Below are positions 8,081 to 14,889 of a stretch of 15,218 nucleotides of DNA, piece after piece (the first letter of the stretch is position 1; every line of letters begins with the position of its first letter). Made by a program: the position numbers and the translations under genes. This stretch comes from JAWOGN01 sp046496815 (lineage in GTDB: Bacteria; Desulfobacterota; DSM-4660; Desulfatiglandales; Desulfatiglandaceae). The notes beneath the pieces were generated by a model. It was given only the letters and a program-made list of their open reading frames with translations. It made no database searches and was not told where the DNA came from. Where the stretch lies: positions 1 to 15,218 of the forward strand of contig JAWOGN010000073.1 in NCBI GenBank assembly GCA_046496815.1. Direction: 5' to 3'.

Positions 8081-8116
8081 GTTCAGGGTTTCCCGATGAA
8101 ATCGGGATTCAGGGTT
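8081..8116. repeat. Hairpin repeat, copy 1 (flanked by TTCAGGGTT direct repeats)
   Basis: TCCCGAT (8091-8097), GAA, ATCGGGA (8101-8107) form a perfect 7-bp stem with a 3-base loop. The hairpin is flanked by exact direct repeats TTCAGGGTT at 8082-8090 and 8108-8116. The hairpin core plus GTTCAGGGTTTCCCGAT recurs, inverted, at 14.9 kb downstream of the TRAP permease. Here it lies just upstream of the exoribonuclease start, in its presumed 5' leader. Confidence 0.65.
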
Positions 8117-8270
8117 AAGGACGAAGAAGGGTTTGAGGACCCGAAATCGTCGTTAAAAATGCTCATTTTCCCAAGTAATTGCCAATTTAGTTCCAAATTT
8201 TGGATGAGGCCTGACAAAGCGGACGCTTTTCTAATAAATGCCTAACCCAAATGCACTCCGTGGACCAGAA

Positions 8271-8309
8271 TTGAACCTTGAACCCCTGAACCTTTGAACC
8301 CCTGAACGG
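8271..8309. repeat. Short tandem repeat, 16-bp unit
   Basis: TTGAACCCCTGAACCT (8278-8293) is followed directly by TTGAACCCCTGAACGG (8294-8309) and preceded by a partial TTGAACC (8271-8277). The CCCTGAAC words resemble the flanks of the hairpin repeats at 8081 and 14925, so they may belong to one repeat family. Confidence 0.6.
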
Positions 8310-8323
8310 TTACGATTTTCCTT

Positions 8324-8446
8324 ATGCGTATCTTCCACCGTGTCCTAGCAATTGATGGGGTTCCTGTCAACCGTGAGAAAAGAGGCGTTTATGCGGAATT
8401 GCATTCGTATAAAGACTTTGCTAAGATCCTGGATGATGTCGCATGA
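8324..8446 (+). pseudogene. 40-codon ORF, possible gene remnant
   Basis: An ATG frame of 40 codons beginning MRIFHRVLAIDG and ending KILDDVA. The codons read like real protein, with a soluble, mixed alpha/beta-style composition, but there is no ribosome binding site and an in-frame stop lies just upstream. It sits among repeats and is followed within 10 bases by two GC-rich hairpins. It is most likely the tail of a decayed gene or mobile element, though I cannot name the family. A genuine small protein is the alternative. Confidence 0.3.
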
Positions 8447-8455
8447 AATCAGAAG

Positions 8456-8500
8456 CCACCGGTAGAACTGGTGGTATGAGGAAGGCCCCTAAAAGGGGCC
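8456..8500. repeat. Tandem GC-rich hairpins
   Basis: Hairpin 1 pairs CCACCGG (8456-8462) with CTGGTGG (8468-8474), including one G-T pair. Hairpin 2 pairs GGCCCCT (8484-8490) with AGGGGCC (8494-8500) perfectly around AAA. The two lie nine bases apart. They resemble the paired hairpins of REP-type or IS-end sequences; a terminator for the preceding 40-codon frame is less likely because no T-run follows. Confidence 0.5.
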
Positions 8501-8529
8501 ACTGAAATAGTGAGTGATAGTGAATTGAA

Positions 8530-8709
8530 AATACGAATATCGAAATCCGAAATTCGAAACAATATCAAATAACCAAAATCTCAATGACCAAAAACCTTGT
8601 GTTCACATCGCCTAATTATGACCGACTTCTTCGTGCCCGTTTTGAACATTAAAAAATTTGGATTTAGAATTTGTTTCGGTTTTCGTGCTTCGGATTTCGG
8701 ATTTATTAT
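8530..8709. repeat. Imperfect fold-back (long inverted repeat)
   Basis: The left arm (about 8530-8598), built of words such as CGAAATCCGAAATTCGAAAC and CAAATAACCAAAATC, is matched imperfectly by the reverse complement of the right arm (about 8638-8709), which gives CCGAAATCCGAAG and CCGAAACAAATTCTAAATCC. The arms are about 70 nt with gaps and enclose about 40 nt. No gene lies inside. The AT-rich, CCGAA-rich style is of the kind scattered between genes in deltaproteobacterial genomes; it could be a non-autonomous fold-back element. Confidence 0.5.
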
Positions 8710-8713
8710 AACT

Positions 8714-8770
8714 AAAAAAAACGCCTGAAACGGTATAACCTTTTCATTTCTCACCGGTATAACCGGTGGA
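8714..8770 (-). terminator. Double hairpin with T-run on the minus strand
   Basis: CACCGGT/ACCGGTG (8754-8770, 3-base loop) is a perfect 7-bp stem. A second hairpin near 8726-8744 (GAAACGG/CCTTTTC, one mismatch) shares the word CGGTATAACC with it. On the minus strand these are followed by eight T residues (8721-8714). This looks like a rho-independent terminator for the 16-codon mini-ORF just upstream, although a few bases separate the second stem from the T-run. Confidence 0.4.
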
Positions 8771-8788
8771 TTAATTATGATTTAGAGG

Positions 8789-8839
8789 TCACGGCGTGGG
8801 GTTCATTTCGACCCAGACGCAAAGCAGTGCTCGTGCCAT
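8789..8839 (-). CDS. 16-codon mini-ORF with a strong ribosome binding site
   Basis: On the minus strand AAAGGAG (8852-8846) is followed after six bases by ATG (8839) and the frame MARALLCVWVEMNPTP, then TGA. The ribosome binding site is among the best in the window, and a hairpin pair with a T-run follows the stop. The frame is also open upstream to a GTG at 9055, giving 88 codons, but without a comparable binding site. It may be a real small peptide gene, a leader peptide, or the intact start of a gene whose body has been lost. No function is proposed. Confidence 0.3.
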   Translation of the reverse strand: MARALLCVWVEMNPTP

Positions 8840-9047
8840 TTTTATCTCCTTTCGAAAAGATTGTGGATGCCTACCCGCATCCTGAAGCCCGGATCGACCC
8901 ACGACCCATCGGGGCCGCGCAGAAACAGGACGATGTGGTTCCGGCTTTCGGATCGGCATTGACATTGCTCTCTCATGGAGAGTATCTTTCGGAAAACCTG
9001 CCATGGCGTGATACCGGAAAACGGAGTTGAGATAAGGGCCGACGGGA

Positions 9048-9215
9048 GTGCGCACCGACGGGCTCCTCTCCGGCAGTTTTTTAGACCGGGACCTTAATTC
9101 TTTTCCGCCCGAGTCGGATGAATGTCAAGCCCTGTCGGAAGCCTTTGCGGCTTTTAAAGAAATCCCAACGGCCGCTTCCGTGCCGCTGATGAGTTTTTTC
9201 AAAACTCTAAATTGA
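9048..9215 (+). CDS. Possible 55-residue protein just upstream of the antiporter
   Basis: A GTG-initiated frame ending at TGA 9213-9215, 18 bp before the antiporter ATG. It encodes about 55 residues; the last 35 read like genuine protein (ESDECQALSEAFAAFKEIPT then AASVPLMSFFKTLN). A GACGGGA stretch just before the GTG is a poor ribosome binding site, and the next in-frame stop upstream is at 9033-9035. Close spacing suggests co-transcription with the antiporter. It might instead be the tail of a broken gene. Family unknown. Confidence 0.3.
   Translation: MRTDGLLSGSFLDRDLNSFPPESDECQALSEAFAAFKEIPTAASVPLMSFFKTLN
9191..9207. promoter_or_regulatory. Perfect small hairpin before the antiporter start
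   Basis: GAGTTTT (9191-9197), TTC, AAAACTC (9201-9207) is an exact inverted repeat. It lies 16 bases before the AAGGA ribosome binding site of the antiporter, in the 3' end of the 55-codon frame. It could be an operator or an mRNA stem; it is too weak to be a terminator by itself. Confidence 0.3.
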
Positions 9216-9233
9216 CACCAAGAAGGATAAGCG

Positions 9234-10304
9234 ATGGAACAGGGAATCCTCAGATGGATTGGAGACGAAACGCTGATCCACAACTTGTTGGCGACCTTCC
9301 CTACGATTCTCCTCCTGCTTGTTATTGCCGTGTGCATCGCACTCCTTTCCAAAGGTGCCGATTGGATGATTGACGGGGTCGTACAACTGGCCCGGAGGAC
9401 CCGCCTGCCGAGAATCGTCATCGCGGCGACGATTATATCTCTCGGAACCACGACACCGGAGGCCTTCGTCTCGGTGATGGCCGCCTGGATGGGTAACCCG
9501 GGCCTGGCCCTCGGCAATGGGGTGGGATCCATCATTGCAGACACCGGACTCATCTTCGGCTTGACCTGCGTGCTTACCGCCGTGCCTGCAAACCGGCGCA
9601 TCCTGAACCGGACCGGCTGGGTTCAGGTGGGGTCGGCCACCCTCCTGGTTTTCATTTCGGTGGGAGCGCTTTTCACGGCAACCGGTGAACCTACCCTGCA
9701 GCGATGGGTGGGAGCGCTTCTTCTCGTGCTGCTGGCAGGGTACCTTTACACCGCCTACATCTGGGCAAGGCAAGGTGGAAGCGGGTCCGCGGAAGCGGAA
9801 GACGAAGACGACTCCGAACCGGCAGCTTTGCTGAAAAGTGGGACGCTGCTCCTGGGGGGACTTTTTTTGGTTTTGTTGGGCGCCCGCGTCCTGGTTCCAA
9901 GCGCTTCAGAAATCGCGCACAGAATCGGCGTGCCCGACGACATCATCGCCTGCACCCTGGTCGCCCTCGGAACCTCTCTGCCGGAATTGATGACGGCCAT
10001 TGCCGCAGTGCGCAAGGGACACCCGGAAATCATGGTTGGAAATGTGGTGGGAGCGGACGTTCTGAACTGCCTGTTTGTCATCGGAGCCGCTGCGGCGGCC
10101 AGTCCGTTGGCAATTCCTTTGAATTTCTACACGTTTCACTTCCCCACCATGCTCATTATCCTTTACTCTTTCCGAATCTTCATTTCCACGACCGGGGACG
10201 GTGAAAGCTTCAAACGATGGCACGGTGCGTGGCTCCTGGGTGTTTACATCATCTACATTGTGCTCCAGTACTCCCTGAATGTCGGGGCGACGAATGGGGT
10301 CTGA
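9234..10304 (+). CDS. CaCA-family sodium/calcium (cation) antiporter
   Basis: An inner-membrane antiporter of the YrbG-like branch of the Ca2+/cation antiporter superfamily, expected to exchange Ca2+ for Na+ or H+. The 356 residues contain two alpha-repeats in inverted topology: the first with SLGTTTPEAF (69-78) and GNGVGS (94-99), the second with ALGTSLPE (244-251) and GNVVGADVLN (269-278). The acidic E76 and E251 expected to bind the ion are both present. In the second repeat the common GSN is GAD, which may alter ion preference. A cytoplasmic acidic linker, EAEDEDDSE (187-195), joins the halves. About ten hydrophobic segments are visible. The ATG at 9234 has AAGGA (9223-9227) six bases upstream. 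The lysoplasmalogenase gene follows after 36 bp, so they probably form an operon. Confidence 0.9.
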   Translation: MEQGILRWIGDETLIHNLLATFPTILLLLVIAVCIALLSKGADWMIDGVVQLARRTRLPRIVIAATIISLGTTTPEAFVSVMAAWMGNPGLALGNGVGSIIADTGLIFGLTCVLTAVPANRRILNRTGWVQVGSATLLVFISVGALFTATGEPTLQRWVGALLLVLLAGYLYTAYIWARQGGSGSAEAEDEDDSEPAALLKSGTLLLGGLFLVLLGARVLVPSASEIAHRIGVPDDIIACTLVALGTSLPELMTAIAAVRKGHPEIMVGNVVGADVLNCLFVIGAAAAASPLAIPLNFYTFHFPTMLIILYSFRIFISTTGDGESFKRWHGAWLLGVYIIYIVLQYSLNVGATNGV

Positions 10305-10340
10305 AGCCTTTGACAAATAATCGCTTCCGGGAGGGCCTGT

Positions 10341-11060
10341 TTGCGATCGAGACAAATTGACTCATTCTACGGGTTCACGGTTTTTTACGTAGCGGCGGGG
10401 GCGGCGTTTCTGGTGCTCATGGCCATGGATCGGGGCGGCATCGGCCGCACGGTGCTAAAGGCCGTTCCGGTGAGTACCCTGGTCGCGTGGGTGCTTCGAG
10501 ATATGCGAGGTTTTGTCCGGATCTGCCTGACCGGCGCCCTGTTAGGTTCCGTGTGCGGGGATATTTTCCTGGATCTTCCCCACACCGGCTTTTTTATTTA
10601 TGGACTCGTGGCTTTCCTTACCGCCCATATGTTCTATGCCCTCCTCTTCTTCCGGTATGCAACACCCCCCGACGGATACGAAAAAGCGGTGATAGCCGGT
10701 CTGGCCCTCTTTGCAGGCTTCATGGTCTGGATTTTCAGCGGCATAGACCCGAGCCTGTTCGGCCCCGTTGTGCTCTACATCATCGTCATTATTACAATGA
10801 GCGTCGCCGCCCTCCTGGTTCCCGCAGGCAACCGCCTGCTTTTCCAGGGAGCGCTCCTCTTTATCGCCTCGGATGTGATTCTGGCCATGAACAAATTCCT
10901 GTTCGCTATCCCCTATGGGCGGGTCCTTAACATCAGTTTGTATTTCCTCGCCCAGTTGATGATTGTTCTGGCTGCGCGGACTATCTGGATGGATCCAAGA
11001 ACAAGCGCATCCGACTCAACAGGGAAAATCCGGAGCGAATTAGTTTCCATCCGGAAATGA
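10341..11060 (+). CDS. YhhN/TMEM86-family protein, predicted lysoplasmalogenase
   Basis: An integral membrane protein of 239 residues with about eight hydrophobic segments, the normal size for this family. Characterised members hydrolyse the vinyl-ether bond of lysoplasmalogens, giving a fatty aldehyde and a glycerophospho-alcohol. Seen: LKAVPVSTL near 38-46, GSVCGDIFLD near 69-78, the FxxGLxxFLxAHxxY pattern (about 83-98), GALLFIASDVILA near 170-182, and YFLAQLMIV near 203-211, all typical of YhhN. The start is a TTG at 10341, supported by GGGAGG (10329-10334) with 6-base spacing. Plasmalogens are made by several anaerobic bacteria, so the enzyme would fit an anaerobe; that is inference. Confidence 0.85.
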   Translation: MRSRQIDSFYGFTVFYVAAGAAFLVLMAMDRGGIGRTVLKAVPVSTLVAWVLRDMRGFVRICLTGALLGSVCGDIFLDLPHTGFFIYGLVAFLTAHMFYALLFFRYATPPDGYEKAVIAGLALFAGFMVWIFSGIDPSLFGPVVLYIIVIITMSVAALLVPAGNRLLFQGALLFIASDVILAMNKFLFAIPYGRVLNISLYFLAQLMIVLAARTIWMDPRTSASDSTGKIRSELVSIRK

Positions 11061-11076
11061 GATATTTCTGGACGGA

Positions 11077-11154
11077 GCTTTCAGCGGTCAGCAGTCAGCC
11101 AAAATCTTGTCTTTAATGTCTTTTGCTGAAAGCCGAAAGCTGATGGCTGATAGC
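11077..11154. repeat. Inverted repeat after the lysoplasmalogenase gene
   Basis: GCTTTCAGC (11077-11085) and GCTGAAAGC (11125-11133) are exact inverted copies 39 bases apart. Imperfect copies of the same word continue on both sides (TCAGCAGTCAGCC on the left, GCTGATGGCTGATAGC on the right). A smaller perfect stem CATAAA/TTTATG lies just after, at 11162-11179. This CAGC-rich style is common between genes in this group. It may end the antiporter operon transcript, but there is no T-run. Confidence 0.5.
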
Positions 11155-11300
11155 GCGAGTTCATAAATGCCTGTTTATGGATGCGCACCAACTAGAGAAA
11201 TCTTTGAAAAATTCTACAAAAGGTTGATACTTTGGCCTATCTGAAAACATCTTTTCAAATCGACACGTTCGGTCCACAACAGGTTGCGTCGCCCTTCTCA

Positions 11301-11329
11301 TTGACACAGAAGGGAAAATCCTTTATAGT
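11301..11329 (+). promoter_or_regulatory. Near-consensus sigma70 promoter of the TAXI-TRAP operon
   Basis: TTGACA (11301-11306) is a perfect -35 box, followed after 17 bp by TATAGT (11324-11329), which matches five of six -10 bases. It is the best promoter in the window. Transcription should start near 11336, leaving a leader of about 220 nt before the binding-protein ATG at 11558. A second, weaker candidate lies upstream (TTGAAA at 11204, GATACT at 11226, 16-bp spacer). Confidence 0.7.
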
Positions 11330-11335
11330 CCAAAT

Positions 11336-11557
11336 CCAGACTGTGGTTTTTTTCTCTTACCTCAATGCTTACTCTCTGAAAGCATGCATGATGAAGAAAA
11401 AATCGTATCAATTCAGATCATGGATTAATTCCTGTTCGTTAAAATATTTGGGTGATATGGGGAAAATTCAAGAAAGAAAGGAGGTGAACTCGACTTACAG
11501 GGTTTTAGCGAGCATTTGTAAAAACAAGAGAACACATCGATTAAAGAAGGAGGAGTT
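11336..11557 (+). promoter_or_regulatory. Leader of the TAXI operon with an orphan Shine-Dalgarno
   Basis: The leader holds AAAGGAGGTGA (11477-11487), an essentially perfect match to the anti-Shine-Dalgarno, yet no ATG, GTG or TTG follows at usable distance. A frame runs through the leader and ends in TGA that overlaps the binding-protein ATG as ATGA (11558-11561). Its possible starts are ATG at 11388 or 11457, both without a good ribosome binding site. The frame could be a leader peptide coupled to the main gene, or chance. No riboswitch pattern is recognised. Confidence 0.35.
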
Positions 11558-12553
11558 ATGAAAAAAATAATCATCATTGCTGCGGTTTTGGTTTTTTCGT
11601 TGACCTTATTCCAGGGGAACCCCTCTCAAGTTATGGCGCAAAAGAAAACACTGATAACCATTGCCAGCGGCTGGGTCACCGGGTGTTATTATCCATTAGG
11701 AGGCTCGATTTCAAGGATCTTGTTTCAAAATCCTGATCTTGGACTGAGGGCAACGGTTGAATCATCCGGCGCATCGGTGGCAAATTCGAATCTTATCGCG
11801 AATGGAGATGCAGACGTTGCCATCCTGCAGAATGACATTGCCTACTATGCTTATAATGGGCAGCGGATGTTTGCTGCCGATACTGGAAATAGGCAAGCCA
11901 AAAACATGCAGGCCATATGCACGCTGTATCCCGAGTATATTCAGATTCAGGCGCTGAAAAAGTCCAATATCCGCACTCCGGCCGATTTAAAGGGAAAGCG
12001 AGTGTGCGTGGGACCGCTGGGATCGGGAACCGAGGTGAATGCCGGACAGATCCTGGAGATGTATGGGTTGACCTTTGATGATCTGGCAAAAGTTGAGAGA
12101 TTAACCTCCAAGGAATCTTCGGATTTCATGAAAGACGGTAGGATTGACGCCGCTTTTTATACGGTGGGTCTGGGTGCGGCGGTGTTGGCGGATACGGCTT
12201 TTATGACACCCTGTACCCTCGTAAACATTGACGATCAACATGCAGCCAACCTTATTAAAAAATATCCTTTTTATGCGCAGTTTCCCATAAAGGCAGGTAC
12301 CTACAAGGACTCGGAGGAAGTCAAGACCGTGGCGGTTTTGTCCATGCTGGTCACACGGGCGGACATGCCGGAAAAGGATATTTACAATTTCACCAAGGCT
12401 ATATTTGAAAATTTGGAGACGGTTCACAAGGCTCATGCCGCATTGAAGGATGTGTCTTTAGAGAGCGCCATGGATGGGATGTCTGTCCCCCTGCATCCGG
12501 GTGCCAAGAAATATTTTCAGGAAAAAGGCATTCAGATCCCTGCCGGTTACTAG
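11558..12553 (+). CDS. TAXI-family TRAP transporter solute-binding protein
   Basis: The extracytoplasmic receptor of a TRAP transporter. It binds the ligand in the periplasm and hands it to the membrane permease. The 331 residues start with a clear signal peptide: KK, a hydrophobic core (IIIIAAVLVFSLTLF), and a likely cleavage after VMA at about residue 27. The mature part begins LITIASGWVTGCYYPLGGSI, the typical TAXI opening. Further family features include SSGASVANSNLIANGDADVAI near 68-88 and KGKRVCVGPLGSGTEVNA near 145-162. Known TAXI ligands include glutamate and 2-oxoglutarate; the ligand here cannot be predicted. The ATG has AAGGAGGAG upstream (11546-11554), very close to the start. It is the first gene of the operon with the fused permease and DUF1850 genes. 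Confidence 0.93.
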   Translation: MKKIIIIAAVLVFSLTLFQGNPSQVMAQKKTLITIASGWVTGCYYPLGGSISRILFQNPDLGLRATVESSGASVANSNLIANGDADVAILQNDIAYYAYNGQRMFAADTGNRQAKNMQAICTLYPEYIQIQALKKSNIRTPADLKGKRVCVGPLGSGTEVNAGQILEMYGLTFDDLAKVERLTSKESSDFMKDGRIDAAFYTVGLGAAVLADTAFMTPCTLVNIDDQHAANLIKKYPFYAQFPIKAGTYKDSEEVKTVAVLSMLVTRADMPEKDIYNFTKAIFENLETVHKAHAALKDVSLESAMDGMSVPLHPGAKKYFQEKGIQIPAGY

Positions 12554-12567
12554 TGCGTCCCACGGGG

Positions 12568-12603
12568 AAGGCTTAGACGGAGCGACTTCTCCGTCTGAGC
12601 CTT
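12568..12603 (+). terminator. Strong intercistronic stem-loop after the binding-protein gene
   Basis: AAGGCTTAGACGGAG (12568-12582) pairs with CTCCGTCTGAGCCTT (12589-12603): 15 pairs including one G-T, with a 6-base loop. It starts 15 bases after the binding-protein stop. There is no T-run after it, so it is better read as an mRNA-stabilising 3' hairpin or an attenuating element than as a full terminator. The remaining gap to the permease gene (12604-12788) shows nothing else clear. Confidence 0.6.
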
Positions 12604-12788
12604 CAACCTTATCTTGTAAGAAGATTCGCGGAGGCATTTCACTCAGCCCTCCTCGCATCCAGCAGTCTTTTTATGTCCTCATGAAGAGCGGTTCTGTTTT
12701 CGCTGGGTTGTTTGCCTGTCGGAATGAATCAAACTGAAATCACTCCCACCAAAATCAAATATTAGATAGAAGAAACAGAAGGTTAAAA

Positions 12789-14870
12789 ATGTTTGAGAAA
12801 TGGAAAGAAAAGCGAAGGCAGAAGAAGGTGGGTTTGGAGGTAGAGTTCGGTGCCAGAAATCTCACGGGGAAGGTCTATTATCTGGTTACCGCCGTTGCCG
12901 TGCTGATGTCTTTCTATCATCTGTACACCGCAGGCGTCGGTGTCCCCACTGCCATGATCCACCGCTCTCGCCACCTGGCCTTTGCCCTCTTCCTCTGTTT
13001 TCTCTATTTTCCTTTCAGCAATAAATCCCGGAAAGACCGGATATTGTTTATTGATTGGGTTTTTGCGATATTGGGAGCAATCGTTGCCTTATATACCTCG
13101 TTTGTTTATGAACAGCTCGTCTACCGAGTTGGAAACCCGACAACGCCGGATCTGATTTTCGGGATCGCGATCATTTTATTAATACTTGAGGCAACCAGAC
13201 GCTCTGTGTCCCCCGCCCTGCCGGTCATCACCGGGTTTTTTATCATTTATGTCTTTGTCGGGCCCTGGATGCCCGAGCTGATCATGCACCGGGGATACAG
13301 CGTGCGGCGGTTCATCGATCACTTGTTTTTGACCGGAGAAGGAATTTGGGGCGTGCCACTCGGGGTTTCCGCCACTTTCGTCTTTCTTTTTGTCCTGTTT
13401 GGCGCCTTTTTGGATCGTATCGGCGCAGGCGGTTATTTACTCAGGATCGCCTTTGCCACCATGGGAAGATTCAGGGGGGGGCCGGCCAAGGCGGCTGTTG
13501 CGGCCAGTGCACTGATGGGAACCGTTTCAGGGAGTTCCATTGCCAATACGGTCACAACAGGTGCCATGACCATTCCCTTAATGAAAAAGGTCGGTTTCAG
13601 AAACGAGATGGCGGGTGCCGTTGAGGTCGCCGCATCCACCAACGGACAGCTTATGCCCCCCGTCATGGGTGCAGCGGCGTTTATCATGGCTGAGTTCACG
13701 GATATTCCTTATACTCAGATTATAAAACATGCCATTATTCCCGCTGTGTTGAGTTACATCGCCATATTTAGCATCATTCATATAGAGGCCGTTAAAACCG
13801 GAATCGGCAGACTTTCCAGAGAAGAAATGCCACCGGTTTGGAAAACCTTTATAAGCGGCGCCCATTTCCTGATCCCCCTGGTGTTCTTAATCTTTGTGCT
13901 TCTTATCATGCATTTGACCCCGCTTACGTCCGCTTTTATAAGTATCATCGTGGGGATTGTCGTTTGCTTTGTAGAAAGCAATATCCGATATGTCGCATAT
14001 TACATCAGATCCGCAAAAGAGGATCCATCTCAGAATGTGGAAGCATCGGAGAATGGGGAGGTGAGAAGGAGCCCCTGGGTGGGCGGCACGGTGAGGACCC
14101 TAAAGATCGTCTTACAGGCGATGGAAATGGGCGCCAGAAACATGATCGGTATTGCCGCCGCGTGCGCCTGCTGCGGAATCATTGTCGGGGTCGTCAGCTT
14201 AACGGGCTTGGGGTTAAAGATGACCCTACTTATCGTTACTTTGGCTCAAGGAAAGCTTTTTCTCACCCTTATCTTTGCAGTTTTTGCCTGCATTATCCTG
14301 GGGATGGGCCTTCCAACCACGGCGACATATATTATCATGGCCGCAATGACGGCGCCGGCCGTTATTGAAGTCGGTGCTGATGTGGGAGTCCCATTAATTG
14401 CCGCCCATCTTTTTGTTTTTTACTATGGGATCGTGGCGGATGATACTCCCCCGGTTGGTTTATGTGCATATGCGGCGGCGGGTATTGCACAAGCAGATCC
14501 CATTAAGACGGGCATACAGTCCTTCAAACTTGATGCCGCGGCTTTTACCCTTCCCTTTGTTTTTCTTTATAATCCTCAGTTGTTGATAATTAACACGACC
14601 GTTACGGAATTGCTGGGCATCATTGCCGCGGCTATAGTCGGGATGTATTTGTTTGCTGCGGGAATTCAGGGATTTTTACTGGTGCGGACGAAAATATGGG
14701 AACGGCTATCCCTTTTCATTATTGCGATTCTATTGATTAAACCCGGCCTCACAACCGATATTATCGGGATCGGGTCCTTTGTCTTGATTTTGCTTTCACA
14801 GACATTGCGGAAAAGAAGCCTGGAAAAGGAAGCGATCCCATTTGAAAATAAACCCCCGGATACTCCGTGA
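12789..14870 (+). CDS. Fused TRAP transporter permease (DctQ-DctM fusion type)
   Basis: A single-chain permease of 693 residues in which the small DctQ-like part (about residues 25-160) is joined to the large DctM-like part, as is usual for TAXI-TRAP systems. It uses an ion gradient, normally Na+, to import the ligand delivered by the binding protein. Seen: many hydrophobic segments; GTVSGSSIANTVTTGAMTIP at 244-263 and AASTNGQLMPPVMGAAAFIM at 281-300, which are conserved ion- and substrate-site regions of this family; and a second-half counterpart, GMGLPTTATYIIMAAMTAPA, near 503-522. A basic N-terminus precedes the first helix. The ATG at 12789 has a modest binding site, GAAGG, seven bases before. 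It lies 235 bp after the binding-protein gene with a stem-loop between, and 85 bp before the DUF1850 gene. Confidence 0.95.
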   Translation: MFEKWKEKRRQKKVGLEVEFGARNLTGKVYYLVTAVAVLMSFYHLYTAGVGVPTAMIHRSRHLAFALFLCFLYFPFSNKSRKDRILFIDWVFAILGAIVALYTSFVYEQLVYRVGNPTTPDLIFGIAIILLILEATRRSVSPALPVITGFFIIYVFVGPWMPELIMHRGYSVRRFIDHLFLTGEGIWGVPLGVSATFVFLFVLFGAFLDRIGAGGYLLRIAFATMGRFRGGPAKAAVAASALMGTVSGSSIANTVTTGAMTIPLMKKVGFRNEMAGAVEVAASTNGQLMPPVMGAAAFIMAEFTDIPYTQIIKHAIIPAVLSYIAIFSIIHIEAVKTGIGRLSREEMPPVWKTFISGAHFLIPLVFLIFVLLIMHLTPLTSAFISIIVGIVVCFVESNIRYVAYYIRSAKEDPSQNVEASENGEVRRSPWVGGTVRTLKIVLQAMEMGARNMIGIAAACACCGIIVGVVSLTGLGLKMTLLIVTLAQGKLFLTLIFAVFACIILGMGLPTTATYIIMAAMTAPAVIEVGADVGVPLIAAHLFVFYYGIVADDTPPVGLCAYAAAGIAQADPIKTGIQSFKLDAAAFTLPFVFLYNPQLLIINTTVTELLGIIAAAIVGMYLFAAGIQGFLLVRTKIWERLSLFIIAILLIKPGLTTDIIGIGSFVLILLSQTLRKRSLEKEAIPFENKPPDTP

Positions 14871-14889
14871 AAGCAAACCAGACCTAAAC

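Larger units (their letters stand above)
8046..9233. other. Gene-poor interval rich in short repeats
   Basis: About 1.2 kb between the exoribonuclease and the antiporter, without a convincing large gene. Separate entries describe its hairpin repeat, tandem repeat, 40-codon remnant with double hairpin, fold-back, terminator-like hairpins and two small ORFs. In 8117-8270 I see only minor elements: a small palindrome TCCAAATTTTGGA near 8191-8203 and a 6-bp stem AAAGCG/CGCTTT at 8216-8229. No tRNA or known RNA family was recognised. A plus-strand frame at 8827-9030 (GTG start, 67 codons) has no recognisable product and overlaps the minus-strand mini-ORF. Confidence 0.6.

Noticed and set aside
9038..9082. 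Plus-strand terminator (GCCGACGGGAG with CTCCTCTCCGGC, then T6)
   Set aside because: The stem is interrupted by several mismatches and lies inside the possible 55-codon frame; too weak to annotate.
8046..9233. CRISPR array or tRNA in the gene desert
   Set aside because: The repeats are not regularly spaced with unique spacers, and no cloverleaf or tRNA-like acceptor pattern was seen.
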